Source: Mesorhizobium comanense (lineage in GTDB: Bacteria; Pseudomonadota; Alphaproteobacteria; Rhizobiales; Rhizobiaceae). From it: a DNA stretch of 64,000 bases. The position numbers and the translations under genes were made by a program. Location: NCBI RefSeq assembly GCF_005503535.1, contig NZ_SCNN01000005.1, positions 186,001 to 250,000 on the forward strand. Reading direction: 5' to 3'. The notes under the pieces were generated by a model. That model did no database searches and was not told where the DNA came from. It was given only the letters and a program-made list of their open reading frames with translations. Shown piece after piece: positions 53,898 to 64,000 of the stretch; within the stretch, counting starts at the first letter, position 1, and every line of letters begins with the position of its first letter.

Positions 53898-54977
53898 ATG
53901 CTGGAACTGAGGAACGTCACCAAGACAGTGGGTGCTGTCGAGCATATCAGTGACGTCTCGCTGACCCTCAAGCACGGCTCGCTCAACGTCCTGCTTGGCC
54001 CCACGCTTTCCGGCAAGACCAGTCTGATGCGGCTGATGGCCGGCCTCGACAAGCCGACGTCCGGCTCGGTCTGGTTCGACGGCAAGGACGTCACCGGACA
54101 GCCGGTGCAGAAACGCAACGTCGCCATGGTCTACCAGCAGTTCATCAACTATCCGGCGATGACTGTTTACGAGAACATAGCCTCGCCACTGCGGGTGGCT
54201 GGCATCGAACAGGCCGGCATCGAAAGCCAGGTGCGCGAGGCCGCCGCGCTTTTGAAGCTGACGCCCTATCTCGACCGCACACCGCTCAGCCTGTCGGGCG
54301 GCCAGCAGCAGCGCACCGCGCTGGCGCGCGCCATCGTCAAGAATGCCAGCCTGGTGCTGCTTGACGAGCCGCTTGCCAATCTCGACTACAAGCTGCGCGA
54401 GGAACTGCGCGCCGAACTGCCGAGGATATTCGCCGCCGCCGGGACAATCTTCGTCTATGCCACGACCGAGCCGCACGAGGCGCTGCTGCTCGGCGGCAAC
54501 ACGGCGACGCTGTCAGAGGGCCGCATCACCCAGTTCGGCCCGACCATCGATGTCTTCCGCAAGCCCGTCGACCTGGTGACGGCGAAAACCTTCGCCGACC
54601 CGCCGCTCAACACCATCGTGCTGGCCAAGAAGGGCGGCCACTTCCTGCTCGATGGCGGCGTCAAGCTGCCCGTGCCTTCGGATCTGGCAGGCATTGCCGA
54701 CGGCAATTATACGATCGGTTTCCAGCCGCACCATCTTTCGCTCGAGCGTCCCAATGCCTCTGCGGTGCCGGTACGGGCAAAGGTGACCATCACCGAAATC
54801 ACCGGCTCGGAAAGCTTCATCCATCTGGATTTCGCCGATGCGCGCTGGGTGATGCTGACCCACGGCATCAGGGATTTCGAGACCGACGCGGCGGTCGAAG
54901 TGTTCATCGACCCGCGTCACATCATGGTCTTCGACGGGCACGGCCGCGCCGTGGCCGCGCCGAAACTGGCGGCTTGA
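53898..54977 (+). CDS. glpS: Glycerol ABC transporter ATP-binding protein GlpS
   Basis: A 359-residue CUT1-type ABC ATPase. Walker A GPTLSGKTS is at 34-42, the signature LSGGQ at 132-136 and Walker B LVLLDEPLANLD follows. The switch histidine is missing: YATTEPHEA has Thr190 where normal proteins have His. A C-terminal MalK-like regulatory domain follows (about 235-355). In GlpT the switch histidine is present but the signature is degenerate, so the two subunits complement each other. GlpS and GlpT energise glycerol uptake through GlpPQ. GGGAGGAGG precedes the ATG. Confidence 0.9.
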   Translation: MLELRNVTKTVGAVEHISDVSLTLKHGSLNVLLGPTLSGKTSLMRLMAGLDKPTSGSVWFDGKDVTGQPVQKRNVAMVYQQFINYPAMTVYENIASPLRVAGIEQAGIESQVREAAALLKLTPYLDRTPLSLSGGQQQRTALARAIVKNASLVLLDEPLANLDYKLREELRAELPRIFAAAGTIFVYATTEPHEALLLGGNTATLSEGRITQFGPTIDVFRKPVDLVTAKTFADPPLNTIVLAKKGGHFLLDGGVKLPVPSDLAGIADGNYTIGFQPHHLSLERPNASAVPVRAKVTITEITGSESFIHLDFADARWVMLTHGIRDFETDAAVEVFIDPRHIMVFDGHGRAVAAPKLAA

Positions 54978-54987
54978 GGAGGGCGAT

Positions 54988-56070
54988 ATGGCGCGCATCG
55001 ACGTCCACCATGTCAGGCATTCCTACCTGCCGAACCCGCAGAAGGATGAAGACTTCGCGCTTCGGGAAGTGCATCACGCTTTCGAGGATGGCGGCGCCTA
55101 TGCGCTGCTCGGTCCCTCCGGCTGCGGCAAGACCACGCTGCTCAACATCATTTCGGGGCTGCTTCATCCCTCGCACGGCCAGTTGCTGTTCAACGGCAGG
55201 GACGTAACCAATCTGTCGACGCAAGAGCGCAACATCGCGCAGGTGTTCCAGTTCCCGGTCATCTACGACACCATGACCGTCTACGACAATCTGGCCTTCC
55301 CGCTGCGCAATCGTGGCGTGCCGGAGGCCGACGTCGACCGCAAGGTGCGCGAGACGCTCGACATGATCGACCTGGCGTCGTGGGCGAAGAAGAAGGCGAG
55401 GGGCCTGACCGCCGACCAGAAACAGAAGATATCGCTCGGCCGCGGCCTGGTCCGCTCCGATGTCAACGCCATCCTGTTCGACGAGCCGCTGACCGTCATC
55501 GACCCGCACATGAAGTGGGTGCTGCGCTCGCAGTTGAAGCAGCTTCACCGTCGCTTCGGCTACACCATGGTCTATGTCACCCACGATCAGACCGAGGCGC
55601 TGACCTTCGCCGACCAGGTCGTGGTCATGTATGATGGCGGCATCGTCCAGATCGGCACGCCGGCAGAGCTGTTCGAGCGGCCGCGCCACACTTTCGTCGG
55701 CTATTTCATCGGCTCGCCCGGCATGAACGTCCTGCCGGTGGCGGTCGAAGGCAGGACGGCGACGCTGGGCTCGCAGCGCATCGAATTGCCGGGGGTGCCC
55801 AAGGCCGCTGGCGGCGCGGTCGAACTGGGCATCCGCCCCGAATATGTCAGGCTCGGCCGCGACGGCATGGCTGTCCAGGTCGGCAAGGTCGAGGATCTCG
55901 GCCGCCACAAGGTCGTGCGCGCCAGGCTGGAGGGCCGCGACATAGCAGCCGTCATCGGCGAGGACGAGACGGTCCCGGCCGAGCCGAAAGTGCGGTTCGA
56001 TCCGGCCGGCATCAACATCTACGCCGATTCCTGGATAGTTGAGATGGGGCGCGTCGAGGTGGGGGCCTAG
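54988..56070 (+). CDS. glpT: Glycerol ABC transporter ATP-binding protein GlpT
   Basis: A 360-residue CUT1-type ABC ATPase. Walker A GPSGCGKTT (42-50), Q-loop VFQFPVIYD, Walker B ILFDEPLTVIDP and the switch histidine H199 in VYVTHDQTEA are intact. The signature reads LTADQ at 140-144 in place of LSGGQ. The C-terminal domain is MalK-like. It starts ten bases after glpS and its stop abuts the glpP start. Not to be confused with the E. coli glycerol-3-phosphate antiporter of the same name. Confidence 0.9.
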   Translation: MARIDVHHVRHSYLPNPQKDEDFALREVHHAFEDGGAYALLGPSGCGKTTLLNIISGLLHPSHGQLLFNGRDVTNLSTQERNIAQVFQFPVIYDTMTVYDNLAFPLRNRGVPEADVDRKVRETLDMIDLASWAKKKARGLTADQKQKISLGRGLVRSDVNAILFDEPLTVIDPHMKWVLRSQLKQLHRRFGYTMVYVTHDQTEALTFADQVVVMYDGGIVQIGTPAELFERPRHTFVGYFIGSPGMNVLPVAVEGRTATLGSQRIELPGVPKAAGGAVELGIRPEYVRLGRDGMAVQVGKVEDLGRHKVVRARLEGRDIAAVIGEDETVPAEPKVRFDPAGINIYADSWIVEMGRVEVGA

Positions 56071-56937
56071 ATGGAAAAGACCTGGAACAACAGGGCCTGG
56101 TTCCTGGTGCTGCCGGTGCTAGTGCTGGTGGCGTTCTCGGCCGTCATCCCGTTGATGACCGTCGTCAACTACTCGGTGCAGGACACGTTCGGCAACAACG
56201 TGTTCTTCTGGGCCGGGACGGAGTGGTTCGAGGAACTCCTGCATTCCAATCGCTTCTGGGAAGCGATGACCCGCAATCTGATCTTTTCCTTCATCATCCT
56301 GGCCATCGAGGTGCCGCTCGGCATCTTCATCGCCCTCAACATGCCTAAGAAGGGCTGGGGCGTGCCTGTCTGCCTGGTGCTGATGGCATTGCCGCTGCTG
56401 ATTCCATGGAATGTCGTCGGCACCATCTGGCAGGTGTTCGGGCGCAACGACATCGGTCTGCTCGGCTACTACGTCAACGCGCTCGGCATCGACTACAACT
56501 ATGTGCAGGATCCGTTCGACGCCTGGGTGACCATCATCGTCATGGATGTCTGGCACTGGACCAGTCTCGTCGTGTTGCTCTGCTATGCCGGGCTGGTTTC
56601 GATCCCCGACGCTTTTTATCAGGCAGCCAAGATCGACGGCGCCTCGCGCTGGGCTGTCTTTCGCTACATCCAATTGCCGAAGATGCAGCGCGTGCTTTTG
56701 ATCGCGGTGCTGCTGCGTTTCATGGACAGCTTCATGATCTATACCGAACCCTTCGTCGTCACAGGCGGCGGGCCGGGCAATTCGACAACCTTCCTGTCCA
56801 TCGACCTCGTCAAGACGGCTCTTGGCCAGTTCGACCTCGGCCCGGCGGCCGCCATGTCGCTGGTCTACTTCCTCATCATCCTGCTGTTGTCGTGGGTGTT
56901 CTACACCGTGATGACCAACTACGACGCGGAGCGCTGA
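56071..56937 (+). CDS. glpP: Glycerol ABC transporter permease GlpP
   Basis: A 288-residue inner-membrane permease of the MalF type with six predicted spans. The EAA loop that contacts the ATPase is YQAAKIDGASRWAVFRYIQL at about residues 187-206. It starts directly after the glpT stop. With GlpQ it forms the channel for glycerol delivered by GlpV. glpQ begins two bases after the stop. Confidence 0.9.
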   Translation: MEKTWNNRAWFLVLPVLVLVAFSAVIPLMTVVNYSVQDTFGNNVFFWAGTEWFEELLHSNRFWEAMTRNLIFSFIILAIEVPLGIFIALNMPKKGWGVPVCLVLMALPLLIPWNVVGTIWQVFGRNDIGLLGYYVNALGIDYNYVQDPFDAWVTIIVMDVWHWTSLVVLLCYAGLVSIPDAFYQAAKIDGASRWAVFRYIQLPKMQRVLLIAVLLRFMDSFMIYTEPFVVTGGGPGNSTTFLSIDLVKTALGQFDLGPAAAMSLVYFLIILLLSWVFYTVMTNYDAER

Positions 56938-56938
56938 G

Positions 56939-57859
56939 ATGAGCGGCGCCAACGAAAGAACGGAGCGGAACGCGATGAACGGCGCGGCCGCTTCCGAGCG
57001 GCTGGCGAGCTCGCTGTCGCAGAGCGAACTCGACAGGCGCATGCGCCGTCGCGGCGAGGAATCGCGCTGGTGGTGGATCGTGCCGACGCTCTACATCTTC
57101 CTGCTGCTGCTGCCGATCTACTGGCTCATCAACATGAGCTTCAAGACCAATGCGGAGATCGTCAACTCGCTGACGCTCTATCCGCATCAGCCGACGCTGG
57201 CCAATTACTATACGATCTTCACGCAGAAGGCCTGGTATTCCGGCTACATCAATTCGATCACCTATGTCGTCATGAACATGGTGATCTCGGTCGCCGTGGC
57301 GCTGCCGGCGGCCTATGCCTTTTCGCGCTACCGCTTCCTTGGCGACAAGCATCTCTTCTTCTGGCTGCTCACCAATCGCATGGCGCCCCCGGCGGTGTTC
57401 GCGCTGCCATTCTTCCAGCTCTATTCCGCCTTCGGCCTGATCGACACGCATATCGCGGTGGCGCTGGCGCACTGCCTGTTCAACGTGCCGCTGGCGGTGT
57501 GGATCCTGGAGGGCTTCATGTCGGGTGTGCCGAAGGAAATCGACGAAACCGCCTATATCGACGGCTATTCCTTCCCGCGCTTCTTCCTGAAGATCTTCAT
57601 GCCGCTGATCGCCAGCGGCATCGGCGTCGCCTGCTTCTTCTGCTTCATGTTCTCGTGGGTGGAACTGCTGATCGCCCGTACCCTGACCACGACCGACGCC
57701 AAGCCGATCGCCGCGACAATGACCCGTACCGTGTCAGCATCGGGCATGGACTGGGGGCTGCTGGCCGCCGCCGGCGTGCTCACGCTGATCCCCGGCGCGC
57801 TCGTCATCTGGTTCGTGCGAAATTATATCGCCAAGGGCTTCGCCCTGGGGAGGGTGTGA
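56939..57859 (+). CDS. glpQ: Glycerol ABC transporter permease GlpQ
   Basis: A 306-residue permease of the MalG type. A hydrophilic N-terminal tail of about 45 residues precedes six predicted membrane spans; the EAA loop is EIDETAYIDGYSFPRFFLKI (about 200-220). A start at 56975 is also possible and would shorten the tail. GCGGAG lies before the ATG used. Partner of GlpP; the glpU gene follows after three bases. Confidence 0.9.
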   Translation: MSGANERTERNAMNGAAASERLASSLSQSELDRRMRRRGEESRWWWIVPTLYIFLLLLPIYWLINMSFKTNAEIVNSLTLYPHQPTLANYYTIFTQKAWYSGYINSITYVVMNMVISVAVALPAAYAFSRYRFLGDKHLFFWLLTNRMAPPAVFALPFFQLYSAFGLIDTHIAVALAHCLFNVPLAVWILEGFMSGVPKEIDETAYIDGYSFPRFFLKIFMPLIASGIGVACFFCFMFSWVELLIARTLTTTDAKPIAATMTRTVSASGMDWGLLAAAGVLTLIPGALVIWFVRNYIAKGFALGRV

Positions 57860-57862
57860 TCC

Positions 57863-58150
57863 ATGAACCTCGACTTCTCCTGGATGGCGTGGACCTGGCC
57901 GACGGCCGCCTTCTTCACCGTCATCGCGCTGCTGCTGGTCGGCATGGGTGTGTGGGAATATGCCTCGCCGGGCGGAAATCCACGCGTCGGCGTGCTTCGC
58001 TTCGAGACGACGCGCGGCGACCGTCTCTTCGTTTCGCTGCTTGGCAGCGCCTTCATCCATCTTGCCTGGCTGGGTCTGGTCGGACCGAGCCTCTGGTGGG
58101 CTCTCGCTCTCTCCGTGGTCTACGCCGTTGGCGTGTTCCGCTACGTATAG
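57863..58150 (+). CDS. glpU: Small membrane protein GlpU (DUF2160)
   Basis: A 95-residue protein with two or three predicted membrane segments (AAFFTVIALLLVGMGVWEYA and two near the C-terminus, VGPSLWWALALSVVYAVGVF). It belongs to DUF2160, a group found almost only between the permease and binding-protein genes of this transporter type. In Rhizobium leguminosarum the gene at this place is called glpU; its role is not known. It starts three bases after glpQ. A 12-base-pair hairpin follows before glpV. Confidence 0.85.
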   Translation: MNLDFSWMAWTWPTAAFFTVIALLLVGMGVWEYASPGGNPRVGVLRFETTRGDRLFVSLLGSAFIHLAWLGLVGPSLWWALALSVVYAVGVFRYV

Positions 58151-58164
58151 AGGGGGAAAAAAGT

Positions 58165-58194
58165 TGGAGCGGCCGCGTGCAGGCGGCCGCTCCA
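58165..58194 (+). promoter_or_regulatory. Strong hairpin between glpU and glpV
   Basis: Perfect 12-base arms TGGAGCGGCCGC (58165-58176) and its complement (58183-58194) around GTGCAG. No T-tract follows. Placed before a binding-protein gene, such hairpins usually protect the mRNA end or act as partial terminator, raising the binding protein relative to the permeases. Confidence 0.65.
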
Positions 58195-58229
58195 GATCGC
58201 ACTTGAAACCTGACAACTGGAGGAAACAC

Positions 58230-59954
<1,725 letters not shown>

Positions 59955-59973
59955 GTTTCTGCAACTACAGTTT

Positions 59974-59994
59974 GCCGGGGCATGGTGCCCCGGC
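59974..59994 (+). terminator. Hairpin after glpV
   Basis: GCCGGGGCA and TGCCCCGGC form a nine-base-pair stem around TGG, 19 bases after the stop. No T-tract follows, so termination may be partial or factor-dependent. Confidence 0.55.
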
Positions 59995-60013
59995 GAACGC
60001 TTCGGAGCGGCCA

Positions 60014-60523
60014 GTGATTTCCTCGCTTTTTCGGCTTGCTGAACGTTGGGCTCCAGCCACAAGAGGTGAGAACGGTGAGCCGCTTTTCACTGTGGATTTG
60101 GCCCTTGAATTGGCCGAGCTGCACGTTTCAGATGATCGTGAAAGCGGATCTGAATCGGATCGACTGAAGCAAGTTCTGCAGAATCCGGAACTGCGACTGG
60201 CTTTCGAGCTGGTTCCAGAGATCATCGCGGAACATGCATTGAGAAAGCTCTCCGCGCCAAAGGATTTTGAATACGTGCTATGCGACCGGCATGGCCGGGG
60301 CCATGGCTTTAAAGTCGCCACGCACCCAATCGCTCAACTCATCCATGAGGCGCTTGCTCGCGACCTGCTCCCCGCGCCCACCGTACAAACTGTTGGAAAA
60401 GCCTCGAGCTATGCCGACGCCGTTTCCAGGGCCTTGAACGCGGGTGAGAAATTGGCGGATTTGACTGTTTGCGTTGCTCCGATCGGGCTTGGCCTGCATC
60501 GGGGCAAACTTGAAATCAGATAG
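60014..60523 (+). CDS. Unrecognised protein encoded between glpV and glpK
   Basis: A 169-residue protein if translation starts at GTG 60014, with CGGAGCGG upstream; an open TTG at 59972 falls inside the glpV terminator stem and is less likely. There is no signal peptide or membrane segment. The N-terminal half is acidic ([20 protein letters not shown]), the second half has [20 protein letters not shown], with several His and a Cys. I do not recognise the family. G+C is visibly lower than in glpV and glpK. It ends three bases before one possible glpK start, so it is probably in the same transcript as glpK. Confidence 0.6.
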   Translation: MISSLFRLAERWAPATRGENGEPLFTVDLALELAELHVSDDRESGSESDRLKQVLQNPELRLAFELVPEIIAEHALRKLSAPKDFEYVLCDRHGRGHGFKVATHPIAQLIHEALARDLLPAPTVQTVGKASSYADAVSRALNAGEKLADLTVCVAPIGLGLHRGKLEIR

Positions 60524-60534
60524 GGTTGTCAACT

Positions 60535-62028
<1,494 letters not shown>

Positions 62029-62037
62029 GGGGTCGCC

Positions 62038-62538
62038 ATGAAACGGCTTGAGGGTGGTGGCATGCAGCCGGACTGGTATCCCGAATGGCGCGACGAGGCT
62101 TTTGAACAACTGGTCGCCAAGAACGCAGCCTTGGAGAAGGAGTTTCGCCTCGGCCACTGGCCGCGTTATGACTATGACCTGACGACCGGCAAGCTTCTGT
62201 TCTCGGAGCAGGGGGCGGTCAAAGTTGTCGCCGAGATTCAGATCGCAGGCTCGACGAGCGCCAAAGCCGGCAACTGGCTTTGGGCCTCGTCAAACTCAAA
62301 CTTGCCAAGCGGCCTTCTCAGCGACGCAAAGCGGGCTCGCTCTTTCGGTGAGGAGAACGATATCGCTGCACTTCACCAGCCTTATGTGACCGACATGGAA
62401 AATGATCTGGAGGCACTAGGCTGGCAATTGACGGCAGTGATGGTGCGGGTCTGCGCCGCGCTCGGTGCCTACCGATCTCCGCGCGGCGAGGGCGGCGGCC
62501 TTTATCTGGTCCTTAAAAGCGTTGGCTGGGCGAGCTGA
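62038..62538 (+). CDS. DUF6882-like protein
   Basis: A 166-residue soluble protein. FRLGHWPRYDYDLTTGKLLF, then GNWLWASSNSNLPSGLLSDA and GEENDIAALHQP, is the pattern of the group now called DUF6882, of unknown function. The ATG at 62038 has GAGGGG six bases upstream, the G-run beginning in the glpK stop, so coupling to glpK is likely. Third-position G+C is lower than in glpK. The BA14K-type gene converges on it from the right. Confidence 0.65.
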   Translation: MKRLEGGGMQPDWYPEWRDEAFEQLVAKNAALEKEFRLGHWPRYDYDLTTGKLLFSEQGAVKVVAEIQIAGSTSAKAGNWLWASSNSNLPSGLLSDAKRARSFGEENDIAALHQPYVTDMENDLEALGWQLTAVMVRVCAALGAYRSPRGEGGGLYLVLKSVGWAS

Positions 62539-62631
62539 TACGACGGCTCGCCGACCAATCCTTGCAAAAGGCCCGCATCGTCTTCGATACGGGCCTTATC
62601 CTTACGCCTGTCCCTGATGCTCAGTCTTGGA

Positions 62632-63108
62632 TCAGTAAGGCGAACGGCACTGCTGGCGCGGGCCGTTATAGGGCTGGAAGGTATTGTCGGAAGCCCGGTA
62701 GCTCTTGTAGCGATCATAGCACCACTGGACGTGAGAACTGCCCTGGGCGCGGTTGTTCTCGCTGTTGACGATCGCACCCGAAATCAGTGCGCCGGCGGCA
62801 AAGGCGGCAAGCGGGAACCAGTAGTCGCCGTGACGGCGGTAGCCGGGCCGGTATTCGCGGTAGCCGCGATGACCATTCCAGTAAGAGCCGTTACCGCCGC
62901 GATAGAAATTGCGGTTGCCGTTGAAATTCCGGTTTCCGCGGAAATGGCGGTTTTTCATCCACGGCTTGTAGTCCACCGTTTGAATGTCGGGTGAGGTAGA
63001 AGCAGTCAGCGGCATAAAGGCAGGCGCTGCTTCAGCCGGGATCGCGGCTGCGACCGCGAATGAAACTGACAATGTGGTGGCCAGTAAACCTGAGATGACC
63101 TTGTTCAT
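62632..63108 (-). CDS. BA14K-family exported protein
   Basis: A 158-residue protein. A signal peptide (residues about 1-27, ending AEA) is followed by an Asn/Arg/Gly/Tyr-rich repeat zone (HFRGNRNFNGNRNFYRGGNG), one membrane-like stretch (WFPLAAFAAGALISGAIV) and the C-terminal BA14K motif: VQWCYDRYKSYRASDNTFQP with two cysteines. BA14K is the Brucella immunoreactive lectin-like protein; many rhizobia have several relatives. AAGGAGAACC precedes the ATG. The 299 bases from 63109 to the tRNA hold nothing else I can name. Confidence 0.85.
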   Translation of the reverse strand: MNKVISGLLATTLSVSFAVAAAIPAEAAPAFMPLTASTSPDIQTVDYKPWMKNRHFRGNRNFNGNRNFYRGGNGSYWNGHRGYREYRPGYRRHGDYWFPLAAFAAGALISGAIVNSENNRAQGSSHVQWCYDRYKSYRASDNTFQPYNGPRQQCRSPY

Positions 63109-63407
63109 GCGGTTCTCCTTGAGAGGTGACGTCCCTTGTCCCAGGCAAAACGGGGGGCTGCATGAATTGTTCCGGTTGAAAAAGCCAAGTTGCTGATTTG
63201 TAATGTTTCTGCGGCTCGACATTGATGCTGGGGGATAGATCATCGGGCCTTTTCAAATGCCGACATCGGCCGCAATGGGGATAGCCGGACGTGGGGGACG
63301 GGATAACCGGTGAAGCTCGCCTGAAGGCCCGTTTTTTCCGGTTGACCGGCCGAGGCACTCTCCCTATGTTCCGCGCAATTTCGAGGGTGCCGTGTCCGCG
63401 CCCGCGG

Positions 63408-63483
63408 GAGCGCGTAGCTCAGCCGGTAGAGCAACTGACTTTTAATCAGTAGGTCATGGGTTCGAATCCCATCGCGCTCACCA
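63408..63483 (+). tRNA. tRNA-Lys (anticodon TTT)
   Basis: A 76-base cloverleaf with CCA encoded. Acceptor arms GAGCGCG and CGCGCTC pair fully; the D-arm is GCTC..GAGC; the anticodon stem CTGA(C)/(A)TCAG encloses CTTTTAA with anticodon TTT; the T-arm is TGGGTTCGAATCCCA. Confidence 0.97.
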
Positions 63484-63551
63484 TAGTTTCACCTGAAATA
63501 TCAATCGCTTAGCCTTTTGGCCTCTGGAGCAGAGGCGGCGAGAAAATGTGC

Positions 63552-63582
63552 GACCGTGCTAGAAAAGTTTTCTCGCACGGTC
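63552..63582. terminator. Strong palindrome downstream of tRNA-Lys
   Basis: GACCGTGC (63552-63559) pairs with GCACGGTC (63575-63582) and AGAAAA with TTTTCT inside, one mismatch between the two stems. About 70 bases after the tRNA and about 100 before the convergent small gene. Possible terminator or extragenic palindrome. Confidence 0.45.
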
Positions 63583-63679
63583 CGTTCGCTGCCTGTTCCC
63601 GCTTTGATTCATGCAGCGTGACGCGGCAGCTGGCTGACATCGCGATTGGCCGCTTGAAGAAAATGATCGTCCGTGAAAT

Positions 63680-63937
63680 CTATTGTGCCGTGGCTGGCGC
63701 TGTTGTTTGCTGCGTTTTGTCCTGCTGCTGCAGCTGTTGCTGCTTTCTCGCCGCCTTCTGCTTTTTATGAAGCTCGTGGCCGGCGACGCAGCCGCCGATG
63801 GCGCCAAGCACGGCGTGATGGTGGGCATAGTGTCCAGCCACGGCACCGGCCGCGCCACCCGATATGCAACCGATAGCCTGCGCCTGTGTGCTTGCGCCAA
63901 CAAACGCGATCATTGCCGAAATCAGGACGACCTTCAT
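63680..63937 (-). CDS. Small exported glycine-zipper-like protein
   Basis: An 85-residue protein. Signal peptide at residues 1-20 (MKVVLISAMIAFVGASTQAQ), then GCISGGAAGAVAGHYAHHHA, followed by VLGAIGGCVAGHELHKKQKA, a glycine-zipper type hydrophobic region, and a Gln-rich tail. Two cysteines in the zipper. Similar small proteins are common in rhizobia without known function. Start at 63937 chosen for the spacing to GGTGAG; an ATG six bases upstream is possible. Confidence 0.65.
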   Translation of the reverse strand: MKVVLISAMIAFVGASTQAQAIGCISGGAAGAVAGHYAHHHAVLGAIGGCVAGHELHKKQKAARKQQQLQQQDKTQQTTAPATAQ

Positions 63938-64000
63938 AAGCATCTCACCTTGAGTAGTCGCCACCCCAGGGGAGCGTAGTGCTGGAGAGGGGGCGTTACA

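Overview
The window is high-GC chromosomal DNA of an alphaproteobacterium, most likely a Mesorhizobium or close Hyphomicrobiales relative. Supporting signs are CckA, a DksA-like protein without the zinc finger, LexA boxes of the GTTC-N7-GTTC type, a five-gene urea transporter behind a sigma-54 promoter, a glpD-STPQUV glycerol region of rhizobial type, a BA14K-family protein and rhizobial intergenic palindromes. I see no transposase, integrase, phage gene or CRISPR array. The taxon is inferred from gene content and motifs, not from a search.

Layout. 1-6485: the 5' part of a YcjX-family gene, a SixA-like phosphatase, dksA, a FliO-like protein, the cell-cycle kinase gene cckA, a ribbon-helix-helix protein and a glyoxalase. 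6564-10702: a GMC flavin oxidoreductase with its Tat-exported small subunit, convergent with a PhoX/DUF839 protein. 11543-17325: urtABCDE for urea uptake under nitrogen control. 17593-20870: a 58-residue protein, a membrane diguanylate cyclase, DUF72, GNAT and DUF302 proteins. 20961-21764: an AT-rich TIR-like gene, the clearest sign of transferred DNA. 21838-24759: uvrA with a LexA box. 24944-27142: a LuxR-type regulator divergent from two secreted six-cysteine repeat proteins, with a 20-bp palindrome between them.

27660-36026 holds a ClpP paralogue, an ArsR-SRPBCC pair, ssb with a LexA box, OsmC, MarC, an AraC-centred divergon, and a SulP transporter coupled to a ParB-like protein. 36233-45363 is mostly housekeeping: gyrA, a 50-residue membrane protein beside a third LexA box, coaD, two cyclophilins, queA-tgt, a DsbA-like protein and a lone Lrp-type ligand domain. 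45534-49790 is the Anbu cluster (circularly permuted ATP-grasp, alpha-E, transglutaminase-like, Anbu). 49897-62028 has a PLP decarboxylase and then glpR, glpD, glpSTPQUV, an unrecognised gene and glpK. Glycerol would enter by the ABC transporter, be phosphorylated by GlpK and oxidised by GlpD, with GlpR as the likely repressor. The end carries a DUF6882-like protein, a BA14K protein, tRNA-Lys and a small exported protein.

Points most worth a second look: the TIR-like gene; the LexA box next to the 50-residue membrane protein; the six-cysteine repeat family with its LuxR regulator and palindrome; loss of three of four zinc ligands in both Tgt and DksA; the complementary degenerate motifs of GlpS and GlpT; and three copies of a structured repeat whose stem pairing is kept although its sequence differs.
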